Shown: positions 33,281-43,365 of the stretch, in pieces
Position numbering within the stretch: the stretch's first letter is position 1
Layout of the letters: each line of letters opens with the position of its first letter
NCBI GenBank assembly: GCA_024698715.1
Contig: JAILRA010000024.1
Location: 85,140-149,139 of the forward strand
DNA length: 64,000 nucleotides
Origin: Lachnospiraceae bacterium
GTDB taxonomy: Bacteria; Bacillota; Clostridia; Lachnospirales; Lachnospiraceae
Reading direction: 5' to 3'
Position numbers and translations under genes: made by a program
Notes under the pieces: model-generated
What the model saw: the letters and a program-made list of their open reading frames with translations, nothing else
Told to the model about the DNA's origin: nothing
Databases searched by the model: none

Positions 33281-36124
33281 ATGAAAGGTCGATTTAAGTT
33301 GTTTAGGTTACTATCTGTTTTTATAGTGGCCGCAATGCTGTTTAATAATTCCGGAATGACAGTTTTTGCATCAGGATTGGGAGAAGAATTCTTTGATAAT
33401 GTAAAAGATCCCGGTCTGGTTTACGGAGACTGGGAATATATAATTGAAGAAGATGGAAGTGCTGCTATCATTAATTATACGGGCACGGAAGAAAATTTGA
33501 TCATCCCGGAACAAATTGAAAACCATACGGTTGCAACAATTTACGATAATGCTTTTGACAATAATCAAAATATAAAAAGCGTAACTGTTCCCGATACTGT
33601 TACAAGTATAAATGCAGGAGCATTTGCGAATTGTGTAAATCTTGAAACAGTAAAATTATCGCAAAATCTTACACTGCTTGGCGGATGTGCTTTTGCCGGA
33701 TGTACTAAAATAAAAAATATTTATATTCCTAAAAGTTTAGTTGATGGTGGTTCATCTACATATTATGAAGGACCTGATTCTCCTCCTATTTATGAAGGTG
33801 GACCGTTTGCCGGATGTATCGGATTAAAGAATGTTGAATTTGAAGAAGGAATAACCACAGTTGCCAATCATCTTTTTTACAATTGTGAAGGATTGGAAAG
33901 CATCGTAATACCTGATACAGTTACTAAAATTGATTTTGGTGCGTTTCAAGGCTGCGGTTCATTAAAAAACGTAACTTTACCGGATGGGTTAAATTCAATT
34001 GAGGATAGAGCCTTTTATTGTTGCGAATCGCTTAAAAGCATAAAAATTCCTGATAGTGTAAAGAAGATAAGTTATCTTGCATTTGCCGGTTGTGTAAATC
34101 TTGAAACAGTTAATTTACCGAAAAATCTTACAAATCTTGAAGGGCTTGCTTTTGCTGATTGTATAAAAATCAAAAAAATCAATATACCAAAATCATTAAT
34201 TATTGTTACTGAAAACTCATTTGAGGATGGAGATTTGCCCGGCGGTCCGTTTTTATATTGTTCGGGATTAAAACAAATTGAATTTGAAGATGGAGTAGAT
34301 ATGATTCCTGAACATCTTTTTAATGGCTGTGATGGGATTGAAGAAATAGTAATACCTACAACGGTTACTCTTATCGGAACGAAAGCTTTTGCTGATTGTG
34401 AAAATCTTAAAAGCATAACAGTTCCTCCCACTGTAACAGTTATTGCTGATACTGTGTTTACCTATATTGAAGATCTGGTAATGTACGGGGTAAAGGACAG
34501 TTATGCAGAAGAATATGCGACGTTGCATGCAATAAAATTCGGTTACATAGAGTATCCTGCAAATGAAATTAAATTAAATAAAAATACACTGACGATTCAA
34601 AAAGGGAAAAACGAAACCCTGACTTATACCGTTGATCCTGAATGTACTACAGATACGATCAAATGGAAATCGGACAATACTTCTATTGCTGAAGTTGATC
34701 AGACCGGAAAAATTACGGCCAAAAGTGTTGGTACGACAAAGGTATATGCGTATGCAGAAAGTAATGATTCCGTAAAGGATTCCTGTACGGTAACTGTTGT
34801 TCAAAGCGTTACTTCAATTACTCTTGACAAAACAACAGCAACTTTAAATGTTGGAGAAAAAACAACTGTTAAAACAACGGTTCTGCCGGAAGATGCTTCA
34901 AATAAGAAAGTTAAGTGGTCAACATCAAATAAAAATATAGCAACAGTTGATTCTAAGGGAAATATTACTGCTATAGCACCCGGAACGGCAACAATTACTG
35001 CAACTGCAGCAGACGGAAGCGGTAAGAAAGCAACATGCAAAGTTACGGTTAAGCAGCCGGTAACGGAAATAACGCTCAATAAGACCAGTCTTAAACTTGC
35101 AATAAATAAGACAGAAACATTAACACCTTCAGTTAAACCGGAAAATGCAAGCAATAAGAATGTAAAATGGACTACTACAAATGCAAAGGTAGCAAAGGTG
35201 GATTCCAAAGGCAAAGTTACCGCAGTCGGTGTCGGAACAGCAACCATCACGGCAACCGCAGCAGACGGAAGCGGTGTAAAAGCTACCTGTAAAGTAACTG
35301 TAGTTAAAATGGTAACAAAAGTTACTTTGGATAAGACCGAAGTTTGGCTTCATGTTGGAGATACTGATACTTTTAAGGCTACGGTAGCTCCTTCAGATGC
35401 AACCAGTAAAAAATTGAAATGGACTACTACAGATGCGAATGTAGTTAAGGTGGATTCAACAGGTAAAGTAACAGCAGTCGGAGCCGGAACGGCAACAATT
35501 ACAGCAACCGCAGCAGACGGAAGCGGTAAGAAAGCAACAGCAACAATAAAGGTTACTGCACTTGTTACGGATGTGTTTGATGATGTTAAATCTACAGACT
35601 GGTTTGTTAATGCAGTACAGTATGTTTATGATCACGGTATCATGTCAGGAACCAACGGAGGAAAGTCATTCAGTCCTAACGCGAAACTCACCAGAGAGCA
35701 GTTCACACAGGTTCTTTACGCATATGAAGGTAAACCTGAAGTTGCAAATATGAACGGATTCAGTGATGTCAACCCCAATGCATGGTATGCCAAATCAGTT
35801 TACTGGGCAAAAGAAAAAGGTATTACAGGCGGAAAACCTGACGGAACATTCGGAGTAGGAGAAAGTATTTCGAGACAGGATCTTGCGGTAATGTTTTATT
35901 CATACGCCAAGATCAAAAACTTTGATCTGACAAAGAATGATAATGCACTGGATAACTTTACCGATAAAGGAAAGATTTCCAATTATGCAAAGAATGCCAT
36001 GAAGTGGGCAGTAACGCAGGGCATTATGTCAGGAAAAGGCAACGGAAAGGTTGACCCTACAGGATATGCCACCAGAGCGGAATGTGCTACCATGATTATG
36101 AAACTGATTGAAAAGAATAAGTAA
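33281..36124 (+). CDS. Leucine-rich-repeat / Big2 / SLH surface protein
   Basis: A 947-residue secreted protein. Order: signal peptide (1-31); about a dozen BspA-type leucine-rich repeats (about 55-425), marked by recurring AF-x-x-C-x-x-L and V-x-x-I-P-x-x-V patterns; four bacterial Ig-like Big2 domains of about 80 residues (430-765), two or three nearly identical in DNA around TATITATAADGSG; and three SLH domains (765-947). It is displayed on the cell wall through the SLH part; the LRR part is likely a ligand- or host/plant-polymer-binding surface, by analogy only. The signal peptide and SLH region closely match the surface protein at 9684-13196. AAAGGAGG precedes the start, and a strong terminator follows. 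Confidence 0.93.
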   Translation: MKGRFKLFRLLSVFIVAAMLFNNSGMTVFASGLGEEFFDNVKDPGLVYGDWEYIIEEDGSAAIINYTGTEENLIIPEQIENHTVATIYDNAFDNNQNIKSVTVPDTVTSINAGAFANCVNLETVKLSQNLTLLGGCAFAGCTKIKNIYIPKSLVDGGSSTYYEGPDSPPIYEGGPFAGCIGLKNVEFEEGITTVANHLFYNCEGLESIVIPDTVTKIDFGAFQGCGSLKNVTLPDGLNSIEDRAFYCCESLKSIKIPDSVKKISYLAFAGCVNLETVNLPKNLTNLEGLAFADCIKIKKINIPKSLIIVTENSFEDGDLPGGPFLYCSGLKQIEFEDGVDMIPEHLFNGCDGIEEIVIPTTVTLIGTKAFADCENLKSITVPPTVTVIADTVFTYIEDLVMYGVKDSYAEEYATLHAIKFGYIEYPANEIKLNKNTLTIQKGKNETLTYTVDPECTTDTIKWKSDNTSIAEVDQTGKITAKSVGTTKVYAYAESNDSVKDSCTVTVVQSVTSITLDKTTATLNVGEKTTVKTTVLPEDASNKKVKWSTSNKNIATVDSKGNITAIAPGTATITATAADGSGKKATCKVTVKQPVTEITLNKTSLKLAINKTETLTPSVKPENASNKNVKWTTTNAKVAKVDSKGKVTAVGVGTATITATAADGSGVKATCKVTVVKMVTKVTLDKTEVWLHVGDTDTFKATVAPSDATSKKLKWTTTDANVVKVDSTGKVTAVGAGTATITATAADGSGKKATATIKVTALVTDVFDDVKSTDWFVNAVQYVYDHGIMSGTNGGKSFSPNAKLTREQFTQVLYAYEGKPEVANMNGFSDVNPNAWYAKSVYWAKEKGITGGKPDGTFGVGESISRQDLAVMFYSYAKIKNFDLTKNDNALDNFTDKGKISNYAKNAMKWAVTQGIMSGKGNGKVDPTGYATRAECATMIMKLIEKNK

Positions 36125-36168
36125 TTGAGTTATTTTCGCTTGAAATAATTTGATTATGCATCAAAATG

Positions 36169-36219
36169 AAGGGGCTTCGAGAGGATATTTTAGTATCCGA
36201 TTCGAAAGCCCCTTTTTTT
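36169..36219 (+). terminator. Terminator after the second SLH protein gene
   Basis: Arms AAGGGGCTTCGA and TTCGAAAGCCCC (one bulged A) with an inner stem (GGATA with TATCC) and seven T residues. Confidence 0.85.
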
Positions 36220-36369
36220 CACAGTCTTTATTTATTCAATGATTTTGCTGGATTTATTCGGTGTCTTAAACACTTTGGTTATGTTAAAATATTTATGATT
36301 GTTTGTATTGATGAAATTGAAGAAATAAAAGAAGAAAAATAAAGAAAGATAAAATATGGAGGAAATAAA

Positions 36370-37944
36370 ATGACAAAAGCACAAAACCCGATTATGCCGG
36401 GATTTTATCCGGATCCTTCCATCTGCGCGGTGGGAGAAGATTACTATCTTTGCAACTCGACATTTGCATATGTTCCGGGTCTTTCCCTTATGCACAGTAA
36501 AGATCTGGCTCACTGGGAGCAGATAGGAAATGTTCTTACGAGACACTCGCAGATTCCTCTTGAAGGCGCTGACCATTCGCAAGGTCTTTTTGCACCTACA
36601 ATCAGATATTATAACGGAACATTCTATGTTGTATGTACGAATGTAACCCATGGCGGAAACTTTATCGTGACAGCCGAAAATCCCGAAGGCCCGTGGTCGG
36701 AACCTCATTATTTAAAGGATGCGGATGGTATCGACCCATCGCTTTTCTTTGATGATGACGGAAAATGCTACTATATAGGAACCCATCCGAATCCCGACGG
36801 GGTTAAATATAACGGAGACTGGTATATTTACATAAGCGAAGTTGACCTTGAAAAATGGGAACTTGTCGGGGAGAAAAAGAATGTCTGGAACGGTGCTCTC
36901 AAAGGCTGCATCTGGCCTGAGGGACCGCATATTTACAAAGAAAACGGATACTACTACATTATGCATGCGGAGGGCGGTACGGGACCCGAGCATTCGGTTA
37001 TGATATGTCGAAGCAAAGATATCTGGGGACCTTATGAGGGAAATCCCAAGAACCCCATTCTCACACACAGACACCTGGGCAAGGATTATCCCATAAAGTA
37101 CGTCGGACACGGAGATATCATAAAGACTCCGAACGATGAGTGGTTTATGACAGTTCTCGCGGTAAGACCTCTTGAGAGATTTACCACGATGGGAAGAGAA
37201 ACTTTCCTTTGCAAATTCATTTGGGAGGATGACTGGCCCGTAGTTAATCCCAGTGTCGGAATGCTGACGGATACAGTGGAAATTGACCTTCCTGAGTGGG
37301 ATCCCGTAAAGGATTCTTCATCCTATACAAGCAGAACAAACGGAAAAACCACACTTCCCGGAACGGACAAGGACTATGTTTTTGCCGATATGAAGGAACT
37401 CGGAGATGAATTTTTGTTCCTTCGTAATTACCCTTCCGATATGTACAAACTTGACGGGGAAGGTCTTAAGATAAAGGCACAGAAAGAAGATATTAAAGCA
37501 GTTGCTTCACCCTCTTTCATATCTATCAGACAGCAGCACCATTATTTCACGTCCTGTGCAACCCTTGATATTTCTTCAATTTCCGGAAGTGAAAGTGCAG
37601 GCCTGATCCTTTTACAGAACAACCTTTACAACCTTCAGGCTGTTGTTTCGGGCGGTAAGGTAAATATGATCCTTTGCCAGGACGGAAAAGATGAAATAAT
37701 CGGAAGCGTTGATGTTAACGAAGTGGCAGAAGGTTCAACGGTTAAGATCGCCATCAAAGTGGAAGGCCTTAATACGAAAGCATTTGCGGGAGACAAACTT
37801 CTCGGAGAAGCAGGTGTTTCAAATCTTTCAACGGAAGTTGCCGGCGGTTTCGTAGGATGCTGTATAGGTCTTTATGCATCGGGCAACGGTGCTGACGGCG
37901 GATATGCGAACTTTAAGGAGTTTTCATATAAAAAAGATAAGTAA
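36370..37944 (+). CDS. GH43 family glycoside hydrolase (beta-xylosidase / arabinofuranosidase type)
   Basis: A 524-residue intracellular enzyme. The five-bladed propeller (residues about 5-310) has the three GH43 acidic residues: base Asp15 (PGFYPDPSIC), pKa-modulating Asp122 (DGIDPSLFF) and acid Glu184 (WPEGPHIY). Residues about 330-524 form a beta-sandwich like the C-terminal domain of GH43 xylosidases. The absence of a signal peptide implies that it cleaves imported short xylo- or arabino-oligosaccharides. It has its own ribosome site (GGAGG). No transporter is directly linked to it. An AraC-type regulator with a sugar-sensor-like cupin domain is encoded 1.6 kb downstream on the other strand. 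Confidence 0.94.
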   Translation: MTKAQNPIMPGFYPDPSICAVGEDYYLCNSTFAYVPGLSLMHSKDLAHWEQIGNVLTRHSQIPLEGADHSQGLFAPTIRYYNGTFYVVCTNVTHGGNFIVTAENPEGPWSEPHYLKDADGIDPSLFFDDDGKCYYIGTHPNPDGVKYNGDWYIYISEVDLEKWELVGEKKNVWNGALKGCIWPEGPHIYKENGYYYIMHAEGGTGPEHSVMICRSKDIWGPYEGNPKNPILTHRHLGKDYPIKYVGHGDIIKTPNDEWFMTVLAVRPLERFTTMGRETFLCKFIWEDDWPVVNPSVGMLTDTVEIDLPEWDPVKDSSSYTSRTNGKTTLPGTDKDYVFADMKELGDEFLFLRNYPSDMYKLDGEGLKIKAQKEDIKAVASPSFISIRQQHHYFTSCATLDISSISGSESAGLILLQNNLYNLQAVVSGGKVNMILCQDGKDEIIGSVDVNEVAEGSTVKIAIKVEGLNTKAFAGDKLLGEAGVSNLSTEVAGGFVGCCIGLYASGNGADGGYANFKEFSYKKDK

Positions 37945-37966
37945 AATATAATTAATGCTAATAAGT

Positions 37967-37995
37967 TTGTAATATTTTCGACGGAGTGATAATAT
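37967..37995 (+). promoter_or_regulatory. Candidate promoter for the GGDEF gene
   Basis: TTGTAA, 17-nt spacer, TAATAT, ending 39 bases before the start codon of the diguanylate cyclase gene. Confidence 0.5.
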
Positions 37996-38034
37996 TTTGT
38001 CAAAAGAAGTGAAGAAATAATTATCGGGGGCAAT

Positions 38035-39426
38035 ATGGATTACAAAAAACTCCTTGAAGACTATAATTGCAAAGCGTGTGTAATGTCGGTGGAAACATAT
38101 TCTGACGGTACCTACGGCAATATCCTCGTTGTGGACGGAAATAAACTCTATAAAGACGATATCGAGGATTTTACGGGACGTCCTTTTGTTGAGAATACAC
38201 CGTATTATATGAGCTTTCCCAAGGATCTGAATTTTGAGGATTTCATATACAGAAGTGCCGTTCTCCATCAGAATCTGCATACATATGTGAATCTGTATCA
38301 GATAGGGCTTTGGGTTGAATTATATTTATTACCTCTTACTTCCGATAAGGAAAATATGGGATACTGCCTGTACTCATATATTGTTACTCCCAAGGTTGAT
38401 ACCGGAAGCATGTCCGATATTTCTCCGACAACTTCATCGGCGGTTCTAAAGACTTGTATAAAACTTCGCGGAGCAGAGGATTTTGAAAATAAGATAAATG
38501 AAGTCACGGCTGACATACGTGATATCTGCGATGCATGCCGTTGCTGCATACTGACAATCGATAACGACGAAGAAACCTGTAAGGTTCTGGGTGATGCGTA
38601 TATGCCCGGATTTCCTTCGTTTCTGACAACCGAAGATATAAGAAAAGAATTCTATAAACTTATTCTGACATGGGAAGACACCCTTGCCGGCAGTACATGT
38701 TTTATCGTAAAAAACGAACAGGACATGAATGTAATAAAAGAGAGAAATCCCGAATGGTATGAATCCCTGTCAAAATATCGTGTGGAAAGTATGGTACTGT
38801 TCCCGTTGAAATACAACGGGACGCTTCTCGGATATATCTGGGCGACGAATTTTGATATAAGAAATACCGTCAAGATCAAGGAAGTACTGGAACTGACAAC
38901 GTATTTTATTGCATCCGAGATTGCAAATTACCGAATGTTAAAACGAATGGAAGTTCTCGGAACCATCGACATAATGACCGGAAGTCTTAACAGAAATGCC
39001 ATGAATAACCGTGTTGCACAGTTTGATACACAGAAGGATGAGTCGATCAAATCGATCGGAATTCTGTTTGCAGATCTTAACGGATTAAAGATGATAAATG
39101 ACAGCAGCGGTCATCTTGAAGGAGACAGATTCTTAAAGAAAGCTTCGGCGGTTTTAAGACAGGTATTCGTAGATGACGAGATCTACCGTGCCGGCGGAGA
39201 CGAATTCATGGTCCTTGCCATCAATAACACCCAGGAAGAATTCGACGAGAAAATGCGAAGGATTCGTGAAATTGCCGAAAAACAGACAAAGGTTAACTTT
39301 GCGATCGGAAGTTGTTTTGAGGAAGGCGATATCGATATTCGAAGAGCACTTCGAAAAGCAGACGAAGATATGTACGAGGATAAAAAAGAGTATTATTCAA
39401 GACATCCGGGTCTGAAATACAGATAA
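38035..39426 (+). CDS. GGDEF-domain diguanylate cyclase with GAF-like sensor
   Basis: A 463-residue soluble protein. The C-terminal domain (about 305-460) has an intact active-site GGDEF (387-391, within RAGGDEFM), so it should make cyclic di-GMP from two GTP. The usual inhibitory RxxD site just upstream is not kept (FVDD), so classical product inhibition is not expected. The middle (about 150-300) looks like a GAF-type sensor domain; the first 140 residues are an unrecognised alpha/beta region. No membrane segments. It is a single-gene unit with its own promoter and a terminator at 39435. The motility link is only suggested by a chemoreceptor gene 10 kb away. Confidence 0.92.
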   Translation: MDYKKLLEDYNCKACVMSVETYSDGTYGNILVVDGNKLYKDDIEDFTGRPFVENTPYYMSFPKDLNFEDFIYRSAVLHQNLHTYVNLYQIGLWVELYLLPLTSDKENMGYCLYSYIVTPKVDTGSMSDISPTTSSAVLKTCIKLRGAEDFENKINEVTADIRDICDACRCCILTIDNDEETCKVLGDAYMPGFPSFLTTEDIRKEFYKLILTWEDTLAGSTCFIVKNEQDMNVIKERNPEWYESLSKYRVESMVLFPLKYNGTLLGYIWATNFDIRNTVKIKEVLELTTYFIASEIANYRMLKRMEVLGTIDIMTGSLNRNAMNNRVAQFDTQKDESIKSIGILFADLNGLKMINDSSGHLEGDRFLKKASAVLRQVFVDDEIYRAGGDEFMVLAINNTQEEFDEKMRRIREIAEKQTKVNFAIGSCFEEGDIDIRRALRKADEDMYEDKKEYYSRHPGLKYR

Positions 39427-39434
39427 TAAAGAAT

Positions 39435-39466
39435 AAAAATCGGAAGAAATTTCTTCCGATTTTTTT
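39435..39466. terminator. Bidirectional terminator between the GGDEF and AraC genes
   Basis: A 14-bp perfect hairpin (AAAATCGGAAGAAA pairing with TTTCTTCCGATTTT) has a T run on both strands and so can serve both convergent genes. Confidence 0.9.
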
Positions 39467-39515
39467 ATGGCTTGAAAGTCTGCTGAGTAAATGAAAATGT
39501 GTATGCGGAAATGTT

Positions 39516-40454
39516 TTACTCTTTTTTGATTATTGAATCATCTGTGATCTCAAAAGAACCTCTTGGAGTATGAACATGGTTTGTTTTGAAACTTCTCGGA
39601 GACTCGCCGTAATATTTCTTGAAGGATTCGGCCATGTAACTTGCGGAAGCAAAGCCTGTATTATAGGCGATCTCTGACATGGACAGATTACTTGAGTTAA
39701 GAAGTTCCGCGACTTTGCTTACCCGGAATCTTGTCAGATTTTCAATCGGAGTCTGGTCGGTATATTTGTGAAAAAGATTGTTACAGAAAGTCCGGCTGAC
39801 ATTTCCGGCTGCAGCAATATCATCGAGAGTAATGTTGGATGCGTAATTTTGCTGTATGAAGGTAAGCATTTCCTTTAAGGAATTGACCTGCGAATCAGAG
39901 TATTTGATATCCGAAGCGTCGGGATTACCGCACTCATTCAGTATCAGTTCCCAGATCGCATAAAATTGTTTGGTCAAAAGGAATTCGTTTCCGAGGCAGT
40001 CAGGTGTTTTAACAACCTGTTTATGCATTTCCTTTCCGGATTCCTTTGTAATATCAAAGCGTATGTAGGGAATGTTCGGATTATCGGTAACGGCTTTTAT
40101 ATATTTATTTTCGACGATATTCGAAGCACAGAGGATCCTCGGATGGAAAATGATGATCACGTAATCGGTCCGTTCGTCCCTTTTGGGTGCGTTGAAATGG
40201 ATCTGCCTTGAATTGACAAAGATAGTATCGCCTTCGTTTAAAAAGATCTCTTCGCCGTTGATGTTATAGGCCAGATAGCCTTTTGTCGCACATAAAAGTT
40301 CTATGTCATCGTGAAAATGAGGATCGTTGGCCCAGGTCGAAGAAGGGTAAACGTATCCGCGATACACGTAGGAAGGGAAATTGGGGTCATCATAATTGAC
40401 CATTTCCGAACCGTTTGTTCTTTTCTGAATAAAACCTCGCCATTCCTGTATCAT
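39516..40454 (-). CDS. AraC-family regulator with cupin sensor domain
   Basis: A 312-residue regulator. The N-terminal half (about 30-130) is a cupin-type ligand-binding domain (DDIELLCATKGYLAYNINGEEIFLNEGDTIFVNSRQIH is the recognisable region). The C-terminal ~100 residues hold two AraC helix-turn-helix motifs (NITLDDIAAAGNVSRTF and LSMSEIAYNTGFASASYMAESFKKYYGESPRSF). Such proteins typically control sugar-utilisation genes; the GH43 gene on the opposite strand is a possible target, but that is a guess. AGGAGAG precedes the ATG, and a good promoter lies at 40554-40582. It is divergent from an ABC exporter gene. Confidence 0.94.
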   Translation of the reverse strand: MIQEWRGFIQKRTNGSEMVNYDDPNFPSYVYRGYVYPSSTWANDPHFHDDIELLCATKGYLAYNINGEEIFLNEGDTIFVNSRQIHFNAPKRDERTDYVIIIFHPRILCASNIVENKYIKAVTDNPNIPYIRFDITKESGKEMHKQVVKTPDCLGNEFLLTKQFYAIWELILNECGNPDASDIKYSDSQVNSLKEMLTFIQQNYASNITLDDIAAAGNVSRTFCNNLFHKYTDQTPIENLTRFRVSKVAELLNSSNLSMSEIAYNTGFASASYMAESFKKYYGESPRSFKTNHVHTPRGSFEITDDSIIKKE

Positions 40455-40553
40455 TTGATCTCTCCTGTCGTATAAATCCCTGATTTTCAGGTGCTGTCAG
40501 TGATTAGTCATTTTTGCCAAAAATCCAAAACAATGCTGTTTTTTTATGGTAAT

Positions 40554-40582
40554 AATATAGCACAAAAAAACATCTGTGTAAA
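40554..40582 (-). promoter_or_regulatory. Promoter for the AraC-family gene
   Basis: On the minus strand TTTACA (40582-40577), a 17-nt spacer and TATATT (40559-40554). Confidence 0.55.
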
Positions 40583-40700
40583 ATTGTTATAAAAACATGG
40601 AAAATTTAGGGTGTTCTTATATGAAATTGTGTAATATACTTTCGAACCATAAAGAAAACACAAAAAACTGTTCAAACTCTTTAAAGAAAGGAGGAGAGAA

Positions 40701-42431
40701 ATGAAAAAGAATCTTATTAAAATGGCAAGCTACTATAAGCCTTATCTCGGAACATTTATGCTTGATATGTTTTTTGCAGTTCTCGCCTCTGCTATTACTT
40801 TGATCATTCCGCTGGTAGTCAGATATATAACTTCCAATCTGGAAGAAATAAAGGCTTCGGGAGATGTCAGACGTATCCTTGTTTTAGGCGGCGTTCTTAT
40901 TATTTTGGTTGCGGTTTTCTTCGTATCAAAATACTACATTGCGTATGTCGGACATGTCATGGGAGCAAAAATGGAATACAATATGCGATCGGAAATATTT
41001 GCGCATTATCAAAAACTGTCGTTTTCGTTTTATGATGAACAGAAAGTCGGGTCGCTTATGAGTAGAGTCACAAGCGACCTTTTTGATATCACGGAACTTT
41101 TGCATCACGGACCTGAAAACATCGTTATATCAACGATCAAAATAGTGGGTGCGTTCATAATACTTTCAAATATCAGTTGGTATCTGACACTTGCAGCTTT
41201 TGCACTGGTTCCGATAATGATCTTTTACGCAATATTCATGAACCGAAGAATGCGAAGGGCATTCAGGGAAAACAGGGAAAAGATCGCAGACATAAATTCT
41301 CAGATCGAAGACAATCTTTCAGGTATCAGGGTGGTTAAATCCTTTGCCAACGAAGATATCGAGAACAGAAAATTCAAACAGGGAAACGATGCATTCCTTA
41401 AGACAAAAAGAAACAGCTATTTATACATGGGCTTTTTCCAGTCGGGAATGAATTCCTTTACCATTTTGATAAATGTGATCGTTATCATGGCCGGCGGAGT
41501 GTTCCTTGCAAAAGACATGGTCAGTGTTTCCGATTTTATAGCATTTCTTCTGTACATTAATGTGTTTACCGAACCGGTACAGATCCTGGCCGAATTCACG
41601 GAACAGTTCCAGAACGGATATTCCGGATTTGAAAGATTTGCGGAAATCCTCGCCGTTGAACCGGACATTGAGGACAAGCCGGGAGCGGAGATACTTAAAA
41701 ATGTTAAGGGAGATATCAGATTTGATGATGTTTCTTTCAAATATAAGGACAGTGCCCACAGAGTATTAAGACATATCAATCTGGATATAAAAGCAGGTTC
41801 CTATGTGGCGCTGGTAGGTTCATCAGGAGGAGGAAAGACAACACTTTGCAGTCTGATCCCGAGATTTTACGAGGTTACAAAAGGAAGTATCTTAATAGAC
41901 GGAAAAGATATCAGAGAAGTTACGCTAAAAAGTCTTCGCGATAATATCGGGATCGTTCAGCAGGATGTGTATCTTTTCGCCGGAACGGTATATGAGAACA
42001 TTCTGTACGGAAAGCCCGATGCAACGAGAGAAGAAGTCATCGAAGCGGCAAAGCTGGCGAATGCACATGAGTTTATCGAAGGTCTGCCAAACGGATACGA
42101 TACCGATATAGGTCAGAGAGGCATTAAGCTTTCGGGAGGTCAGAAGCAGAGACTTTCGATCGCCAGAGTTTTCTTAAAGAACCCGCCGATCCTTATTTTC
42201 GATGAGGCGACAAGTGCTCTTGATAACGAAAGCGAAAATATTGTAAAAGAATCACTCGAGAGACTTGCAGCCAACAGAACAACACTTGTTATCGCACACA
42301 GACTCTCCACGATAAAGAATGCGGAAAGAATTCTCGTTCTTACGGAAAACGGTATAGAAGAGTCCGGTTCGCATGATGAGCTTATGGCAAAGAACGGCAT
42401 TTACGCCGGACTTTACAAGTGGACCAGATAA
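40701..42431 (+). CDS. ABC exporter half-transporter (permease fused to ATPase)
   Basis: A 576-residue protein with six membrane segments (about 1-310) and a C-terminal ATPase. The Walker A motif is GSSGGGKTT (about 373-381), the signature LSGGQKQR (about 477), Walker B ILIFDEATS, and the H-loop VIAHRLST. Only one copy is present here, so it probably works as a homodimer. It belongs to the multidrug/lipid exporter group; the cargo is unknown. It has a strong ribosome site (AAAGGAGG). A GNAT acetyltransferase gene follows 23 bases later and is probably co-transcribed. Confidence 0.94.
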   Translation: MKKNLIKMASYYKPYLGTFMLDMFFAVLASAITLIIPLVVRYITSNLEEIKASGDVRRILVLGGVLIILVAVFFVSKYYIAYVGHVMGAKMEYNMRSEIFAHYQKLSFSFYDEQKVGSLMSRVTSDLFDITELLHHGPENIVISTIKIVGAFIILSNISWYLTLAAFALVPIMIFYAIFMNRRMRRAFRENREKIADINSQIEDNLSGIRVVKSFANEDIENRKFKQGNDAFLKTKRNSYLYMGFFQSGMNSFTILINVIVIMAGGVFLAKDMVSVSDFIAFLLYINVFTEPVQILAEFTEQFQNGYSGFERFAEILAVEPDIEDKPGAEILKNVKGDIRFDDVSFKYKDSAHRVLRHINLDIKAGSYVALVGSSGGGKTTLCSLIPRFYEVTKGSILIDGKDIREVTLKSLRDNIGIVQQDVYLFAGTVYENILYGKPDATREEVIEAAKLANAHEFIEGLPNGYDTDIGQRGIKLSGGQKQRLSIARVFLKNPPILIFDEATSALDNESENIVKESLERLAANRTTLVIAHRLSTIKNAERILVLTENGIEESGSHDELMAKNGIYAGLYKWTR

Positions 42432-42454
42432 AAAACTGAGATAAGAGGAAAAAA

Positions 42455-43267
42455 ATGGATATAAATGAAATAAGGGCACTTGAAAAAATGGGCTCAAACG
42501 GCTGGAAAGCCATGGAAATACAGGAATATGACGGCTGGGAGATCCGTTTCGGAAACGGATATACAGGACGTGCCAATTCGGTAAGCGTATATGAGGATTC
42601 AACCAAGAGACCGGAGGATAAGGTTGTATATTGTGAGAATCTTTATTCTTCAAAAGGTCTGCCGTGCATTTTTAAGATGACCGATGCGGATAAGGAACTG
42701 TCCGAGTATCTCTTAAACAGAGGGTATAAGGTTGTTACTCCGACGGACGTCATGATCCTTGATACGGATACAAAAGAGTTTGCCGATATTTTGGCAAATT
42801 GGAAAAAAAAGGAATCTGATACAAATGAAACCGATCTTGATACAAAAAAGTCGGAAATAACCGAAAATGCGATCTTTAGCGATGACCCATCCGACTGGTT
42901 TGATCTCTATTTTGAATATGAAGGATTCACGGATGAAAAGAAGATAGAGGCATATAAGCAGTTTCACTACAATACTACGGTTACCAAGCTTTATGTCACA
43001 TTGCTTCATGAAGGGAAACCGGCAGCAGTTGCATCGTGTGCGATCGAGGATGGATACAGTCTTTTGCATAATGTGATTGTTGATGAGAAATACCGCGGAC
43101 TCGGACTCGGAAAGAAGCTTTGCCTTGCGGCAATCCTGAAATCCAAAGAAATGGGTGCAAAGTATTCATATCTTCAGGTAATAAAAGACAACGAAGTTGC
43201 GATCAGTCTTTACAACAAGCTTGGATATAAGAAGATTTATGAATACTGCTATCTGAAGAAATCCTGA
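42455..43267 (+). CDS. GNAT-family N-acetyltransferase
   Basis: A 270-residue protein. The acetyl-CoA-binding core is in the C-terminal half: VIVDEKYRGLGLGKKLCLAAILKSK carries the R-G-x-G-x-G/A loop, and NEVAISLYNKLGYKKIYEY is the typical final motif. The N-terminal half (about 1-130) resembles a degenerate GNAT-like domain, giving a tandem layout, though it lacks a clear acetyl-CoA loop. It is probably in one transcript with the ABC exporter gene upstream. Drug or metabolite acetylation together with export would fit, but the substrate is unknown. Confidence 0.88.
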   Translation: MDINEIRALEKMGSNGWKAMEIQEYDGWEIRFGNGYTGRANSVSVYEDSTKRPEDKVVYCENLYSSKGLPCIFKMTDADKELSEYLLNRGYKVVTPTDVMILDTDTKEFADILANWKKKESDTNETDLDTKKSEITENAIFSDDPSDWFDLYFEYEGFTDEKKIEAYKQFHYNTTVTKLYVTLLHEGKPAAVASCAIEDGYSLLHNVIVDEKYRGLGLGKKLCLAAILKSKEMGAKYSYLQVIKDNEVAISLYNKLGYKKIYEYCYLKKS

Positions 43268-43365
43268 GAGCATATCGGATATACAGATGAAAAGGCAGAA
43301 ACTTAAAATGCAAAAATGAGACATTAACGTTAAGGCATGATCATAAACGGGAAAAGGGAGAAAAA

